NCBI GenBank assembly: GCA_963970005.1
Contig: CAXAMN010005324.1
Span: forward strand, 248,001 to 312,000
DNA: 64,000 nucleotides
DNA from: Durusdinium trenchii
Lineage: Eukaryota > Sar > Dinophyceae > Suessiales > Symbiodiniaceae
Direction of reading: 5' to 3'
The position numbers and the translations under genes are program-made. The notes under the pieces were generated by a model. That model was not told where the DNA came from. It saw nothing but the letters and a program-made list of their open reading frames with translations, and did not search any database. The stretch's first letter is position 1, and each line of letters begins with the position of its first letter. Below are positions 10,921 to 21,825 of this stretch, piece after piece.

Positions 10921-11092
10921 CCGAGTTTGGGACTCTCCGAACGAATCCGCTCGGTGGCCACCTCCAATCGGAGATGTGCGGCTTGCAATGGTCTTCCTGC
11001 AAGAGGGTCTTCACCATCACGCGCTTGGCCTAGAGCCAAAGGAGCCACACAGCGAGTCGTTGTGTTCTGAGCAGTTCAGAACGATCTCTTAG

Positions 11093-12394
11093 TTAAACAA
11101 CAAAAAGCATTGTTTCACCGACCATCCATGTGCTTTCAAGTTATGGACTCCAAGAGGGTCTGCTGGTTCACCAAGTGAAAATCTCAGCTAAGTCGCACCG
11201 CAGACTTTGGATTTCCAGCTACGCACAAGAGCAAACAAAGAACCGGAGCGTCGCCAATGCAATTATGGAGGGTACTACAATAAAACCACCAAGCACATGG
11301 ATCGTATAATATACATTAATATACATGTCTTGTACTCGGGGGCTACTCTAAACAATTTGAACACAATAGACCACCTCTTCTATTCTACTGATCCAACCCA
11401 TTAACCAGCTGGGCCTCCACCTATACCGTGGTCGCACACTTTTGGATGCCATGCGTCAGTCTGCCACGGAGGCTGATTCGGGCTGATCTGAAAACGCTAT
11501 GACTGCCAAGCTGTACTCGAGCTACGTGAAGTTGCTTTTGCACTGGACTACTGCTACTGTTGTCATGTGGTCTACCTGCAACTTCTATCCTGCTCTTGGG
11601 ACTACCATGGATCAGGGTCGTAGAAGGTTTCCGCTACAAATCCCCAGCTGAAGTGGCTGTTTGAGAAGAAGTCCTCACCCCAGCGGACGTTGCCTTGGCC
11701 ATGTGGCACTCATGAAACCCTGGTGGACGAAAGCGAAGGTGTTGAAACCTCCGGTGTTAGGGTCCGATCCAGTTAGCTAGCAAACCTGATGGCTATCCTG
11801 GAGAACGAACTGCTGAGAACAGCAGTTCGGAACCCAACACAATCAACCAAATCATCCTATATGGGCGTGCTGAGCGGGTTTGTCTGTGGAGACCTGTGCC
11901 TTACAAACAACTAGAACATGTTTGATTGGTTTTCATTTGAAGCCCAGTTGCTCTAACTCTAATCCAAACACCATGGTGAGCATTTGAGGGGGGGAATAGA
12001 TCACCGTTTCCAGCACAAGTCTGAACAGCGAGATAACTTGAACCCACAGTCTCCAAAAAAACCTCGACCACTTCTTGAAAAGTTTCCCATCTTGCCAACT
12101 CTCAGCGTCCGACACTACCCGTCGCGTCCGGCGCGTCCGGCGCAAAGTCAAGATGCCCATGCCCCACATCCAGCGATAGACCATAAATGGGCATGTGACC
12201 GGCGCAAAAACTGAGAGGAGTGAACCGGCAGGTTTTCCCTATGTTTCTCCAGTTCTGCCACACACAAAACCAGGAGAAGCGGGGTTTGCAGCTCTCCCTA
12301 CCCGCTAGAGTGCTTTTCCTTTCCCCAACTTTGTGGCCTGCTTCTCAAGTCACAACACACCATCAAAAACAAAACTACATCTGGGCATTTCGCT
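11093..12394. other. Mostly no gene; one weak frame
   Basis: Short frames except 11984-12214(+), a basic Pro/Lys-rich frame with LLEKFPILPTLSVRHYPS that could be coding but has no supporting splice site. No repeat family was recognised. Confidence 0.4.
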
Positions 12395-12492
12395 ATTAGG
12401 TTGGAGGCCATCGATGGTAGGTTGTTGGCTATCGCTATTAGGGGGAGGCCATGGCCATTAAGTTGGAGGCCATCGGGAGTAGGTTGGAGGGT
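12395..12492. repeat. Minisatellite, GGTTGGAGGCCAT unit, locus 1
   Basis: Four to five diverged copies of a ~20-23 bp unit built on TTAGGTTGGAGGCCAT. The same unit forms the longer array at 25885-26135, so this is a dispersed minisatellite family. Confidence 0.75.
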
Positions 12493-12602
12493 TCCAAACT
12501 CACGTCAGCATTTGTCTTGCCAGTCAAACCGCGTGAGGCAGAGGCATGCGGCATGGGTGAAGAGTATAGCAAATCTGATGCATGGGCTCGGACAAAGCCA
12601 AT

Positions 12603-12621
12603 CACACACACACACACACAC
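12603..12621. repeat. (CA)n microsatellite
   Basis: Perfect CA run. A second one of 26 bp is at 13049-13074. Confidence 0.9.
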
Positions 12622-13048
12622 TTAGGATAGGGTGTACTGAACTGAAAGCGGTGCCACACGCCGGCCTAGGTTACCAGTTCCTAAGAGTACAGGTAAGGAA
12701 ACCTGAAAAGGAAGTGGAGGTCCATCAAGTTCAGCGTGGCCATCAACTCTAAAGGAACCGTCGAACGACCGAGCGACAGAGTGACGTCGTCCGAAACCAA
12801 AGCCCTATGCGTGACTGCCGAGAGCAAACCGGTGCAAAGGCTGGATTTCTTGTTTTAGGTACAAGCAGGGCCCGGAGATTGGAGTAATTATCACAGCAGG
12901 TACAGGAAACTGGCCAAGTTTCCCTTCCCACTCTCGCCCACAGCTTCGTTGCGTGTGGTAGGACGAGAGTGCCACACGCCCCTGCTACACAAGGAAAACA
13001 ACTGTGAAGCTAAAACAATCCGAAAGGATCCCTATGATTCCAAGGGTT

Positions 13049-13074
<26 letters not shown>
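13049..13074. repeat. (AC)n microsatellite
   Basis: Perfect AC run directly before the candidate coding segment at 13129-13449. Confidence 0.9.
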
Positions 13075-13080
<6 letters not shown>

Positions 13081-13128
13081 GGCTGACAGAACACGCAGCT
13101 TTGACGCGATGTCACCTCTCATTGAATA

Positions 13129-13449
13129 GTGACTTCAGTTTCACGATTGCAAGTTAAATGGTCAGGACGGCGCGTTGCTTGTACGGTGCTCTTCACTAAG
13201 TCCACATCAACTACAACTCAGCCACCAACGACCTTCAGGGTGTCAAAAGAAGATCTGTTGAAGTGGTCTTTATGGACCTTCAACTCAACTAAACCTCCCA
13301 AACAAAGTTCTATAAAGCTCGGTTGCCAGGTGCGTATCCAAAGCGCTGCGCGGTCTGGTCGGCGCCGAACAACGCAGTACATGGTTCACGGCGGATTGCG
13401 TTTACTTGACCGGCGACATGTGTCCCTTCCGGCCTTTGAAGATGCATAG
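13129..13449 (+). CDS. Candidate coding segment, unknown function
   Basis: A 106-codon plus frame, Ser/Thr/Arg-rich, with TTFRVSKEDLLKWSLWTF in the middle and a basic second half. A possible GT donor (CAG|GTGCG) lies inside at about 13329, so only the first two thirds may be exon. No domain was recognised. Confidence 0.33.
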   Translation: MTSVSRLQVKWSGRRVACTVLFTKSTSTTTQPPTTFRVSKEDLLKWSLWTFNSTKPPKQSSIKLGCQVRIQSAARSGRRRTTQYMVHGGLRLLDRRHVSLPAFEDA

Positions 13450-14248
13450 CACAAGTAGCACAAATCAAATACATAGCACGGGACAAAAACTCGAAAAGAA
13501 GAGGGGAACACCAAAATACCGTATATCCGTACATTGTCCAACAGCTTTCCAACTAAATCTGGTGTTGTCCGACAGTTTTGGCCCAGGCGGACATGGACAT
13601 CCAAACTAAGCCTACATTGAAGACATGCATCACATGCTTCACTCATTGGTGTGTGAAAATTTCATCAAAGCTTGCGCTAAACGCTTAGATAGTTGCAGGC
13701 AGCAGCTATAGCATGTAGGCTAAGGGGCTGGCTAAGGGGTAAGGGCTGCTTTCCAATGAGCAAATCAAACATGTCGTCGTCGATGCACATAGTTTATCCG
13801 CAAGGTGGCTGCTGATTTGCACCATTGATTGCGTTGGTTTACATCTCTGACATGTTTGACCTGAACAGTCTTTCCCTGAGTAGCCGTTATATCATAAACG
13901 GTCCTGATAGAAGTATAGGTACCTCCCAACCCCCCCCCAAAAAAACACACAGTGCAAAACTCATACAAATAAGATGTCTATTAGTCTATTTGCGTTTGTT
14001 TGTGCTCTTGTGTTGCATTTATGTTGCATTTTTTGTGGATTCCGCGTTCGGACAGTTAGTCAGAAGGGATGCAACAAAACACTAAAACCCATATGATGTG
14101 CGGGAAAGGCTCGCGATTTCCAGGATCTTTGCGACTACATGATCCCCTTGCAATTGCTGATTACAGGATTGTTGTTTGTGCATCTTTGTCCTGTACTGTG
14201 TTCGCCTGTTGTTTGTTTCTTGAATTGGGTAGTTGTTCAATGCCTAAG

Positions 14249-14506
14249 TGAGAACCTGGGCCGGCGGCCAGGTTCAAGGGGTGGAACTCGTTGGAGCGAC
14301 CAAGTACGCAAACGCACTGAATCCACTCGCCATCAAGACACACCAACAGACCGGTATGGACCTGAGATGAGAGAGCTGTTTCAACACAACAAGGTTGTCC
14401 CGGGACGTCTTGTCCCAGCTGAACAAGGCTTATTGGGGACGACACACCAACTTGCGATCGAGTCTGAGCGCACCTCACAGCTCTTCCGCGGGTGGGGGTA
14501 CTGGAG
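14249..14506 (+). CDS. Candidate internal exon with strong donor
   Basis: After an AG at 14247-14248 the frame reads ENLGRRPGSRGGTRWS, then PEMRELFQHNKVVPGRLVPA and TTHQLAIESERTSQLF. It meets CTGGAG|GTAAGA at 14507, a consensus donor. Composition is hydrophilic and protein-like over 85 codons. Neighbouring exons were not fixed and the family is unknown. Confidence 0.45.
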
Positions 14507-15112
14507 GTAAGAAGTGAGAATAAACGAAATCAGAAAACACCGCACATTCCTCACCAAAAAATACGCCTGTGCAGTCGATCTTGCGCCCTGAAGTCGGACG
14601 AAGTCACAGCTCTGAAGGAGCACCAAGCTATCCCCAGTTCGACACAACCAGCACGCAAACCAGCATACAAATCGTCACAGTCGTCACAGAAGCAAAACAA
14701 AGAAAGAGCATACAACCTAGCATATACAGAACAAGTCAAAGCATAGAGGAAGCATAACATACACATCAAAAAACACAACATACCACCTGGCACATAAAAA
14801 ACAATACAGAAGCACAATGCCCAAACTCGGGTTTCTCGTTTTCAGATCGGCGTCATCCGCCTCTTCAATTTGAAGAGGTACGCCACGAGAACGCGAACAC
14901 CACGCGCTCTCGGAATGACAGTTCAGGCACCAACATGAAGGAAACAGCTTCGGTGTCTGTGTCTTTCTTTGCGGACTCATGCCGCATTGGGACTCATGCC
15001 ACCTTCGGCCAACCGAAGCACCAGGCAAACCTCAATTCTTTCAGGGTCGACCGAGAACAGCACCGTTCGCGCCGTTCTACCGCGACGAAAGCAGTCGGTG
15101 CGACCGTGCGGT

Positions 15113-15170
15113 GCGGGGGGGGGGGTGGCAGCCAAAAGCACTCAGCAGCAGCGCGGGAAAAAAAAAAAAA
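15113..15170. repeat. Poly-G and poly-A runs
   Basis: A run of 11 G (15115-15125) and a run of 13 A (15158-15170) lie 30 bp apart. Their lengths may be sequencing-sensitive. Confidence 0.85.
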
Positions 15171-15482
15171 CACATGCAATAATCTGTTGGAAGTTGGAAT
15201 GGCCAAGTGACCTAAATAGGACCCGTCACCTCGAGTACACAAATTAATGGGATAGTTGAACAGTCGGGTTCTTCAACCTCGGCGAGACTCCACCGCTACA
15301 TACCGCTACTTAGCGAGATGTTCGCGACTTCTTTCGGAATGCAAGCTTGCAAGCTGAGAAGGGGCCCAAGAAGATCTTGAGATGGCAAAAACAGCAGCTC
15401 TGCATGGTCAAACTCCGAGTTCCGGGCCCCTTTGGTACGTCTGGAACTTGTTGTGCACTGTTTCATCTGTCAACTTTCCCAG

Positions 15483-15752
15483 GCTGATGATGCAAAAGAG
15501 CGAGAAAAACGGCGCAGCAAAAATACTCATGAAGATGCGCATGAACAAACTCATCAAAAGAAGCCCCCTTGGGATGGCGAGAGCGTGCAGATTTTTCAAT
15601 TGTGGCTGATTCTGGAACTCACCAAACTCTGTACCAAACCGGGAAGGTCAAAAATATTCAGGGGCTTGCTGAATAAAGCATCGGGCATTATGAACCATTT
15701 GGAGGGTAAAACTTTCCGGAAACTCACATGGACCCTGAGATTGGTACCCTGA
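15483..15752 (+). CDS. Candidate terminal exon, unknown function
   Basis: Acceptor CAACTTTCCCAG ends at 15482. The frame then reads DDAKEREKRRSKNTHEDAHE, continues with SVQIFQLWLILELTKLC and KIFRGLLNKASGIMNHLEGK, and stops at 15752. A highly charged start followed by amphipathic helices is typical of real protein. A second frame is open for the first 120 bp. Function unknown. Confidence 0.42.
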   Translation, partial: ADDAKEREKRRSKNTHEDAHEQTHQKKPPWDGESVQIFQLWLILELTKLCTKPGRSKIFRGLLNKASGIMNHLEGKTFRKLTWTLRLVP

Positions 15753-16433
15753 AAGACTGTTTTCCTCTAGCTGCACCGGTGGTTTTCAGGGTCCATGTGC
15801 GTTTTCAGGGCAAAACGTTCTGGACACTCACAAAGGAAAGAATACAAGAGCCATCTCTTGGGTTCTTTTCGTGCCTTTGAACGAACACATGTTGCTTCAG
15901 GTGGCTAGACGACGGTACGCATGAATACAAATCCTCACTCCGTGGTCCAAAACAACATGTTGATCCGTCCCAGATGCATTCCACCAATGGGATCCCATTG
16001 CCCACGCAACTGCATCTCATGGCGAGCTCCTTCTGCCAAAGATAAGGCCCTGCTCTCGCTCTTCAATGCCATCAATGAAGCTTCCTCATCAGCCTTTTGC
16101 ATTTCCTTCTCAATTGCCTAGCAGCAAAGTTCCAAGGTTTCCCGGAGCACTGCTCTGAGGGGTCCAACAGAAAAAGTGTAGCTACAGGTGAAAACGCACA
16201 GAAGCATACAACATGGAATGCCAACAGGCACCTGCACTTAACGGACTGCATAAGAAACAGCAAAGGTCAAAAAAAATCCACAAAAAACACAGCAAGAAAC
16301 AAACTGATCAAACGGATATCGAAAGGAAACAAAGTGTATAATGTAAAAACTTAAGATCAGCAAAGTAAAACAACGGGAAGTCAATGGGAAACTCACTTAA
16401 GCCATGGGAAAACATCGTTTTGACGATCCAATA

Positions 16434-16496
16434 CAAGTGAAAAGCACATGAGCATCATGTACATACTACATGTGATCTACCTTGAAACTTCTTCAC
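16434..16496 (-). repeat. 3' LTR fragment
   Basis: Begins TGAAGAAGTTTCAAGG and follows the 5' LTR for ~63 bp up to CACTTG, then diverges. The last ~40 bp expected from the 5' LTR are missing or replaced. Confidence 0.6.
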
Positions 16497-16536
16497 ACTC
16501 ATTCTCAGTAGTGGGCGCTCGAATTGTTGTTTTTGC

Positions 16537-17190
16537 TCACTCTGCCGTCTGCCGCCATAGTCCTTCTCCTGGTAGAACTTCTCTCAAGAAAGGGTTCCTG
16601 GAGGTGTCTGGTGGCATTCTCTCTGGGCGGTCTCTTTTCTCCTCTGCACGTTCAAGCATTCTTTCATATCGATCTATCTCATAGCTCGTTCTGTATTCTG
16701 TGACCACACATGTGTATTGTCTGTTCTCTAACATATTCTGCTCTGATTATTGGTAGTTCCCTGCTTCCTGGTTTGAATGTTTTCGTCAATGGTCCTTCTG
16801 AGGGAACTGCTCCTTCTACTCCTGCTTTCAACGTCACTTTATGACCACGATATAATGGATTCTCCTGACATACTCTCTGAGAGTGTCTGGCTTATGTTCA
16901 TCACCTTCTACCTGTTCAACCACCCATCCAAGTTCCATTATTCTGAATTCTGCTCCATCCACTTTGTCACCAAGAGTGTTCTTCAAATGCAAATAGCTGT
17001 CTTCAAAGTGTCTGTAAAGGTTCCACTTTGCAAGGTCATTGCTGCAAAACCAAGAATCAAGATCATCACAATCACAATGATAATGACTTTCCAATCTTTT
17101 TTGGACTCGTCCACTTCTTCCAGTCTGCACAGGTTGTTTTTCATTCTCTTTCATAAATGCTTCTGTAACCATTGTCTGCAAGCCTCTCAT
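16537..17190 (-). pseudogene. Post-RNase H tail of the copia-like element
   Basis: Two minus frames (16834-17190 and 16537-16734) lie between the RNase H fragment and the 3' LTR. They are charged and protein-like but not recognisable. Position suggests the extra C-terminal region of the polyprotein or 3' untranslated sequence. The border with the LTR lacks a clean polypurine tract. Confidence 0.4.
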
Positions 17191-17200
17191 GTCACAATTC

Positions 17201-17470
17201 TTATAATAATCTTGGCAATCTTGTTGACCTTTCCCGCCAAATTTTTGTTCTCTTCATACACCTTTTCGCATTCTCACCCACTCTTGTTTGTTCTTCACTG
17301 TGCCAATACCCAATGAGGTTCATTAAGTATCTCATTCTTTGTCCTCCAAGTGGCTTTGCGTTGATGTCTGCCATGTTGCTGTCTGTGAGCATTTGCACCA
17401 TATTGAAGTCTTTTCTGTTCTGAATCCACAGCCACTTTCCATCTAAATGTATCACTTTTCCTCTCTTCAT
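17201..17470 (-). pseudogene. RNase H C-terminal fragment of copia polyprotein
   Basis: The frame reads GKVIHLDGKWLWIQ, then NMADINAKPLGGQRMRYLMN and LIGYW. This is the characteristic end of copia RNase H (R-HLD-K-LW-Q ... N-AD-TKPL ... L). The catalytic N-terminal part of RNase H, the reverse transcriptase and the integrase are missing upstream. Confidence 0.7.
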
Positions 17471-17605
17471 CGCAAGTTGGCGCGCGCTCGAAGGTGTAGT
17501 GGTTCACCTTTGCCCCAAGCGCAAATTCAAAAACGCGGACTCCGTTCTAGGACCAAGGACGTGAGCGTGACCGTGTTCCTGAGGGTTAGTTCGGTATATG
17601 TATAG

Positions 17606-18011
17606 TCCTGGGGCTTGGCAATCATCAACCGGCGCTTTGCAAGAAATAGGCGGATTTTGACCTAATTTTTTTCGCCGAGACCGAGTACCGTTGAAAGTGT
17701 GGACTTCCTGTCCATTAAAAGCTCTCTCCTCCTGTCCTGCTCCTGTCTCCTGTCCTCCTGCTGCTGTCTCCCCGCGCGCGCGTGCCACACCAACCCCACG
17801 TCCTCGCTCCTGGGGCTTGGCAATCATCAACCGGCGCTTTGCAAGAAATAGGCGGATTTTGACCTAATTTTTTTCGCCGAGACCGAGTACCGTTGAAAGT
17901 GTGGACTTCCTGTTCATTAAAAGCTCTCTCCTCCTGTCCTGCTCCTGTCTCCTGTCCTCCTGCTGCTGTCTCCCCGCGCGCGCGCGCCAAACCCCACGTC
18001 CTCGCTCCTGC
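17606..18011. repeat. Two tandem copies of a ~202-bp unit
   Basis: Copy 1 is 17606-17807 and copy 2 about 17808-18011, near-identical apart from a few bases in the GCGCGCG run. The unit includes GGCAATCATCAACCGGCG, a CTCCTGTCCTGCTCCTGTCT stretch and CCCCACGTCCTCGCTCCTG. It sits exactly where the integrase-RT part of the retroelement is missing and has no resemblance to polyprotein sequence. Confidence 0.8.
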
Positions 18012-18277
18012 GGCCCCGCGCGCGCGTGTTTGCTCATCAAGTTCATCCTTTTTCGTCATACTCTGACAATATTCAGGCATTAGCCATCGACCTCCCGTTT
18101 TCACCAAAGTGGTTCTCATCAGCACTGGTGAACCTTCCACTTTGATAAGCTTCCAACTAACTAGCAGTCCATGCTCATTGAACTTCCAACCTGCTGCCTT
18201 TTCCAAACCTTCAGGTGCTTGCACCTCCAAGCAGCTTTCATCTTCATCTCGAATGACTCTAAAGCGGCCTGGCACTG

Positions 18278-18455
18278 TCAAACAGCGAGTTTGCAAGTTG
18301 AGCGGTCCTTCAAGTCACGTAGCAAAGTATGGGCTGATTTACCTTTGAACTGAAGATCACATTCTCTTTGGCCATAGTCAAGGGGAACAATGCCACATCA
18401 GCTGCACTGTCAATAATGCTGGCCACATCCTCATTCTCTTCCAAGTCTCCTCACC
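18278..18455 (-). pseudogene. Aspartic protease remnant
   Basis: The minus frame reads EENEDVASIIDSAADVALFP. DSAAD (18397-18411) sits where retroviral-type proteases have D-S/T-G-A-D, with the central Gly replaced by Ala. The frame stops at 18278-18280 while an overlapping frame stays open to 17715 and includes LMRTTLVKTGGRWLMPEY, probably the same polyprotein after a frameshift. Confidence 0.55.
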
Positions 18456-18562
18456 ATGGGTTCATCATCATCTGAGATCTATCTCCTCACACTCTTTCAT
18501 CTCTGACCCATCATCATCATCATCTCCAATGTAGAAGTGAACCACTCAAACTCCATAATCTT

Positions 18563-19761
18563 CTACTTCATCATCTCTCTCTCGCGCAAATCGAAAATGA
18601 TTGGATCACTGTTCTCAATCCTTCTGACCACTGGCTTGGTCTCTGCTGAGCTTCTCTGCTGGCAAACATTGGCTTGTTGTTGACCAACTGTATGAGTAGT
18701 CACTGATGCTCCTCTTGAAGATGAATGGGTTGGATCACTTGCAACCTGTCGAGTATTGTTTATCCAACAGTCTCGAGCAAGATGTCCTGGCTTTCCACAA
18801 GTGTAACATGTTGCAACACCTTTTCTCTTTTTGGTCTTTGCCTTTACTTTTACTCTTGTGATCACCTTCTTTTCCTTTCTGTTCTCCTTGTTATTTCTTT
18901 CCTTTGCCCTTTGCATCTTTACTTTTACCTTTCTGATGGTCATTCTGGCCCCTTTTTGTCTTTTCCTTTGGCATCCTGGACTTGATCAATGTCCATTGGC
19001 ATGGGTCCTTGATAGTCTGTACTGCTGCTTGCCACCATTGAAGTAGCCCACTTTTGCTGAGAACGATCCCATTGCAACACTTGTTCCCTCAAAGTTGGGT
19101 ATTGAACATTGTCGCCAATTGTCGTAGTATTTGAGCGGTCCACCTACACATCTCAAAAGAAAAGCAGATTTCAACTCTTCTTGAATGGCTGTTCCTGCCT
19201 TGACCGTCCCATCAAATACTTCTTCCAGCTTCACAAGTTGAGGTTGTAGTGCACTGTTCGTTGAAAATGCTGGCCACGTAGTGGCTGCTCCCAAAAGTGC
19301 TAATCCCCTAGCCTTCGATGTAGGCTTCAATGCTTTGTTTAAACTCCTCCAGGCATCAAATCCATTGCAGTCCTCCACAGCTTTAACCAATTGTAGTGCT
19401 CTTCCCCCCATAAATGAAGCCAACAATCCATATAGCTTGATGCACCTGGTCTTCTCCCCTGTGGCTGCCAAGTCCATATCAAAGCTCTCATTTGGCTTAT
19501 CAGGAATCTCCTTCAAGTCCTTCATGTAAGCCTCATCAACTGAGCTCAATTTTTCTCAAATACCCACGACCACTCTCTAAGTGCTTCGATCTCTTCTTCT
19601 TGTGACTTTTAGTCAAAGATGTTGGGCTTTGCTATCAACTTTGACCAATCAGTTGTTGTAGACTTCTTGTCTTCAATTCCTTTCTTCACTGCCTCAGGTC
19701 CTGATGTTGTTGCTTGCGTACTCTGTGCTATAACTGCAAGGATTTCTCTGATCTCCTCCAT
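18563..19761 (-). pseudogene. Copia-like gag, frameshifted
   Basis: Structural nucleocapsid protein of the retroelement. The ATG at 19761 begins MEEIREILAVIAQSTQ; codon 51 is TAA (19609-19611). Coding sense resumes beyond and shifts frame near 19550, 19125 and 18945. Recognisable parts are the acidic N-terminal region, a helical core containing FDAWRSLNKALKP, LREQVLQWDRSQQKW, a Lys/Arg-rich linker and a perfect CX2CX4HX4C zinc knuckle (CYTCGKPGHLARDC, 18767-18808). The pieces are in the order expected for copia gag, so this is one decayed gene rather than several small ones. Confidence 0.75.
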
Positions 19762-19950
19762 CTTTCCTGCGCACTAATCTCTTTCTGACGCAATGTACGG
19801 GGTACAGAGTGCAGCTCACAACAATTTATCACCAGTGCAGCTATTTGGGTTCCAAAGGCCCCAAATCTATGGCTCGACTCGAAATCGTGCCCGGTTCCCA
19901 GTGACCTAGGGGGCTTTTCTCTGCAGCACAAAGGGGGTTGCCCTTATCCT

Positions 19951-19963
19951 TGCTCCGCTACCA
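19951..19963 (-). promoter_or_regulatory. Primer binding site (tRNA-Met-like)
   Basis: The minus strand reads TGGTAGCGGAGC immediately after the LTR end. It closely resembles the TGGTAGCAGAGG complement of the initiator-Met tRNA 3' end (from general knowledge), the usual primer of copia elements. Confidence 0.6.
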
Positions 19964-20067
19964 TGCGAACTTTTCTCAATAAGCAAAAGGGCTGCGGTCA
20001 AGTGAAAAGCTAATGAACATCATGTATCGCATGTATACAACATGTGATCTACCTTGAAACTTCTTCA
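19964..20067 (-). repeat. 5' LTR of the copia-like element
   Basis: Starts TGAAGAAGTTTCAAGG and ends TTCGCA, giving canonical TG...CA ends directly against the primer binding site. Its first ~63-69 bp match 16434-16496 with small indels. At about 104 bp it is very short for an LTR. Confidence 0.65.
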
Positions 20068-20942
20068 GAGATAATTACATGTATTTACGGATGGAGGGGT
20101 GGCTCCAATGAATAACACTTGCTCTGACAAAAGGAAGCCACACCCCATTGGATAGCACGAACACTTCAAATGACAAACACACAACTGCTCAGCACAAAAC
20201 AGATCTGCGACTGAGGCTTTGAAAAGTTTTTGCTATAGACAGTCACCATCAAAGGTGACTTGGAAGAAAGAATAACAAACTATCCTGACACCTGAGATGC
20301 TGCCTAGCTGCCTAGCATATGTTCTAGCATACACTCCCCAGAACCGAAGTGAATGGCATGGCCCCTTGGAAGAACATGTTCAAATACCAAACGGTGCCAT
20401 CCACTTCCAAGTTATTTCCAGGGAGTGTATATTAATAGTGGTATGACAGTGTGTACAAGTCATATGGCATTGGTACCCTTTTTGCATTTCTCGGATACAC
20501 TCGAACATGACATGGGCGGTGTAGGTTCTGACCTGGGCACTGACATCTGTATCCCGACACACCAAAGCCTCTATCATATGCGGCCCAAATAGCTTATTGC
20601 ATTGCTATTCACAGGCCAAAGCCAGGTTCCATACTTCCCCTCAAATCCGACAGTAGGTGTTTCTGGCCGAACGAATCATAGCTACCACCAGAACGTTGGA
20701 AACCCGGAGCACGGGGTGCCACCAGCCCGGCTTCTCCACTGCCACGTGCTCACCGAGATCCAGAGCACGGCTCATGGAGTCTTCTGACCGGAAAGTGGTG
20801 TAGCTCACTGGTAGCGAAATCATGGTAGTGGCTACAACAACAACAACAACATCATCATCATCATCATCATCATCTGATTGTTCATCATAGATAATCTTAT
20901 CTTTCAGTCATAGTCGCACTCATAAAGAATCCTTGGTCCCGG
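20068..20942. other. No gene; simple repeat
   Basis: Short frames only. Holds an AAC/ATC trinucleotide array at 20834-20874. A box-A-like word (GTAGCTCACTGGTAGC) at 20806-20821 lacks the rest of a tRNA. Confidence 0.5.
20834..20874. repeat. (AAC)n(ATC)n trinucleotide array
   Basis: About five AAC units followed by about eight ATC units. Confidence 0.9.
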
Positions 20943-21002
20943 TCACGGTCGATTGGAACCGCAAAACACCAACCAATTCGGGAGGATTTTGTCGGCGGGC
21001 AC

Positions 21003-21134
21003 CTTCTCCTCTTGATTGAGCAAGTCCTCGGTGAGAGCCTCAACTCCTTTACTTTTGATTTCTCTCACCAGGGGCTCTGCTTTCTCTGGATTCAAGGCGC
21101 CCTTGGATGCCTTCACCAAGAGAGATTTCATCTC
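21003..21134 (-). CDS. Candidate exon of a minus-strand multi-exon gene
   Basis: Acceptor CTTGTCAG precedes exactly 44 codons beginning EMKSLLVKASKGALNPEKAE and ending LNQEEK, followed by GTGCCC (GT donor). The frame is helical and charged. It joins in phase with the exon ending at 23177 if that uses a GC donor, as some dinoflagellate introns do. The gene would run from about 24.7 to below 21.0 kb. Function unknown. Confidence 0.45.
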
Positions 21135-21141
21135 CTGACAA

Positions 21142-21825
21142 GTGGGCCGCCAATACATTGGATTCCGAAAACAAGAGGATTCACCAAAAGGATCAACTTT
21201 ATTGAAGCACAGTATTATCACTTCATATTTGTCTCAGTGTGTCCCGACCAGTCTCCTCTTCACTCATGGAATGGATCACCTTCTCTTCGCGCTCAACACT
21301 TTTGGAATCGGTGCAAAGTTGAGTAAAGCGCGCAGAGTTGAAGCTGCCACGGATGATTGTTTCTTGCTTTTGGACGTTGGGCAGCGCGCCAACCTTGGAG
21401 AAAGACGGAGACACACGGAAATGACAAGTGCATCGGGGGGGGCAGTCTTGACCAGGCAAATGGAAGAGGATCTAGCAGTCCCAAAGATTCTGCGACCTAA
21501 CATGAAACAAAGGTGGCAATTCGTGTTGCTCCCTTTCACAAAGAAAAGGATTGAGGATATGGATTCCCCCCCCCCCACACCAGCCCAGTGGATTCTTGCA
21601 GGATCGCCAATTTTTTGGGGGTCAGCCCAGCAACACCAGCCCAGCAACATGAATGATCCATCCAAGTTGAAAGTTCAGAAAATGATTCGGCAGGTGGGCC
21701 TTGTTGTCAATTTTGTTTATCTCCACTTGAACAACAACTCTCAACCTGGCAAGCAAGAAACAACAAAACAACATGCAACCAACCTCAGTCCAGTCCAGCC
21801 TCTTCAAAGAAAAACAACACTGTAA
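21142..21825 (+). CDS. Longest plus-strand open frame here, uncertain
   Basis: 227 codons without a stop. The middle (RVEAATDDCFLLLDVGQ, KILRPNMKQRWQFVLLPF) looks protein-like and the end is Gln/Asn-rich. The first codons overlap, in antisense, the acceptor of the minus exon at 21003-21134. It may be a separate gene inside the presumed intron, or chance. No domain was recognised. Confidence 0.3.
   Translation: MGRQYIGFRKQEDSPKGSTLLKHSIITSYLSQCVPTSLLFTHGMDHLLFALNTFGIGAKLSKARRVEAATDDCFLLLDVGQRANLGERRRHTEMTSASGGAVLTRQMEEDLAVPKILRPNMKQRWQFVLLPFTKKRIEDMDSPPPTPAQWILAGSPIFWGSAQQHQPSNMNDPSKLKVQKMIRQVGLVVNFVYLHLNNNSQPGKQETTKQHATNLSPVQPLQRKTTL

Larger units (their letters stand above)
16434..20067 (-). 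mobile_element. Degraded Ty1/copia-like LTR retrotransposon
   Basis: On the minus strand the order is 5' LTR (19964-20067), primer binding site (19951-19963), gag with a CCHC zinc knuckle, protease remnant with a DSAAD motif, a disrupted middle, RNase H tail and a 3' LTR fragment (16434-16496). Gag-protease-RNase H order and an initiator-Met-type primer site fit Ty1/copia. Integrase, reverse transcriptase and most of RNase H are absent, and gag carries a stop and several frameshifts. The element is dead and about 3.6 kb long instead of the usual 5-6 kb. Confidence 0.8.

Noticed and set aside
13049..13074. Short-unit arrays considered as CRISPR
   Set aside because: Dinucleotide runs without unique spacers, in a eukaryotic genome.
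17504..18296. Repeated Arg/Gly/Glu-rich minus frames as a repeat protein
   Set aside because: The repetition is the 202-bp DNA duplication inside the dead retroelement; no start, no conserved protein.
20806..20821. Box-A-like GTAGCTCACTGGTAGC
   Set aside because: No box B or tRNA fold; a simple repeat follows.
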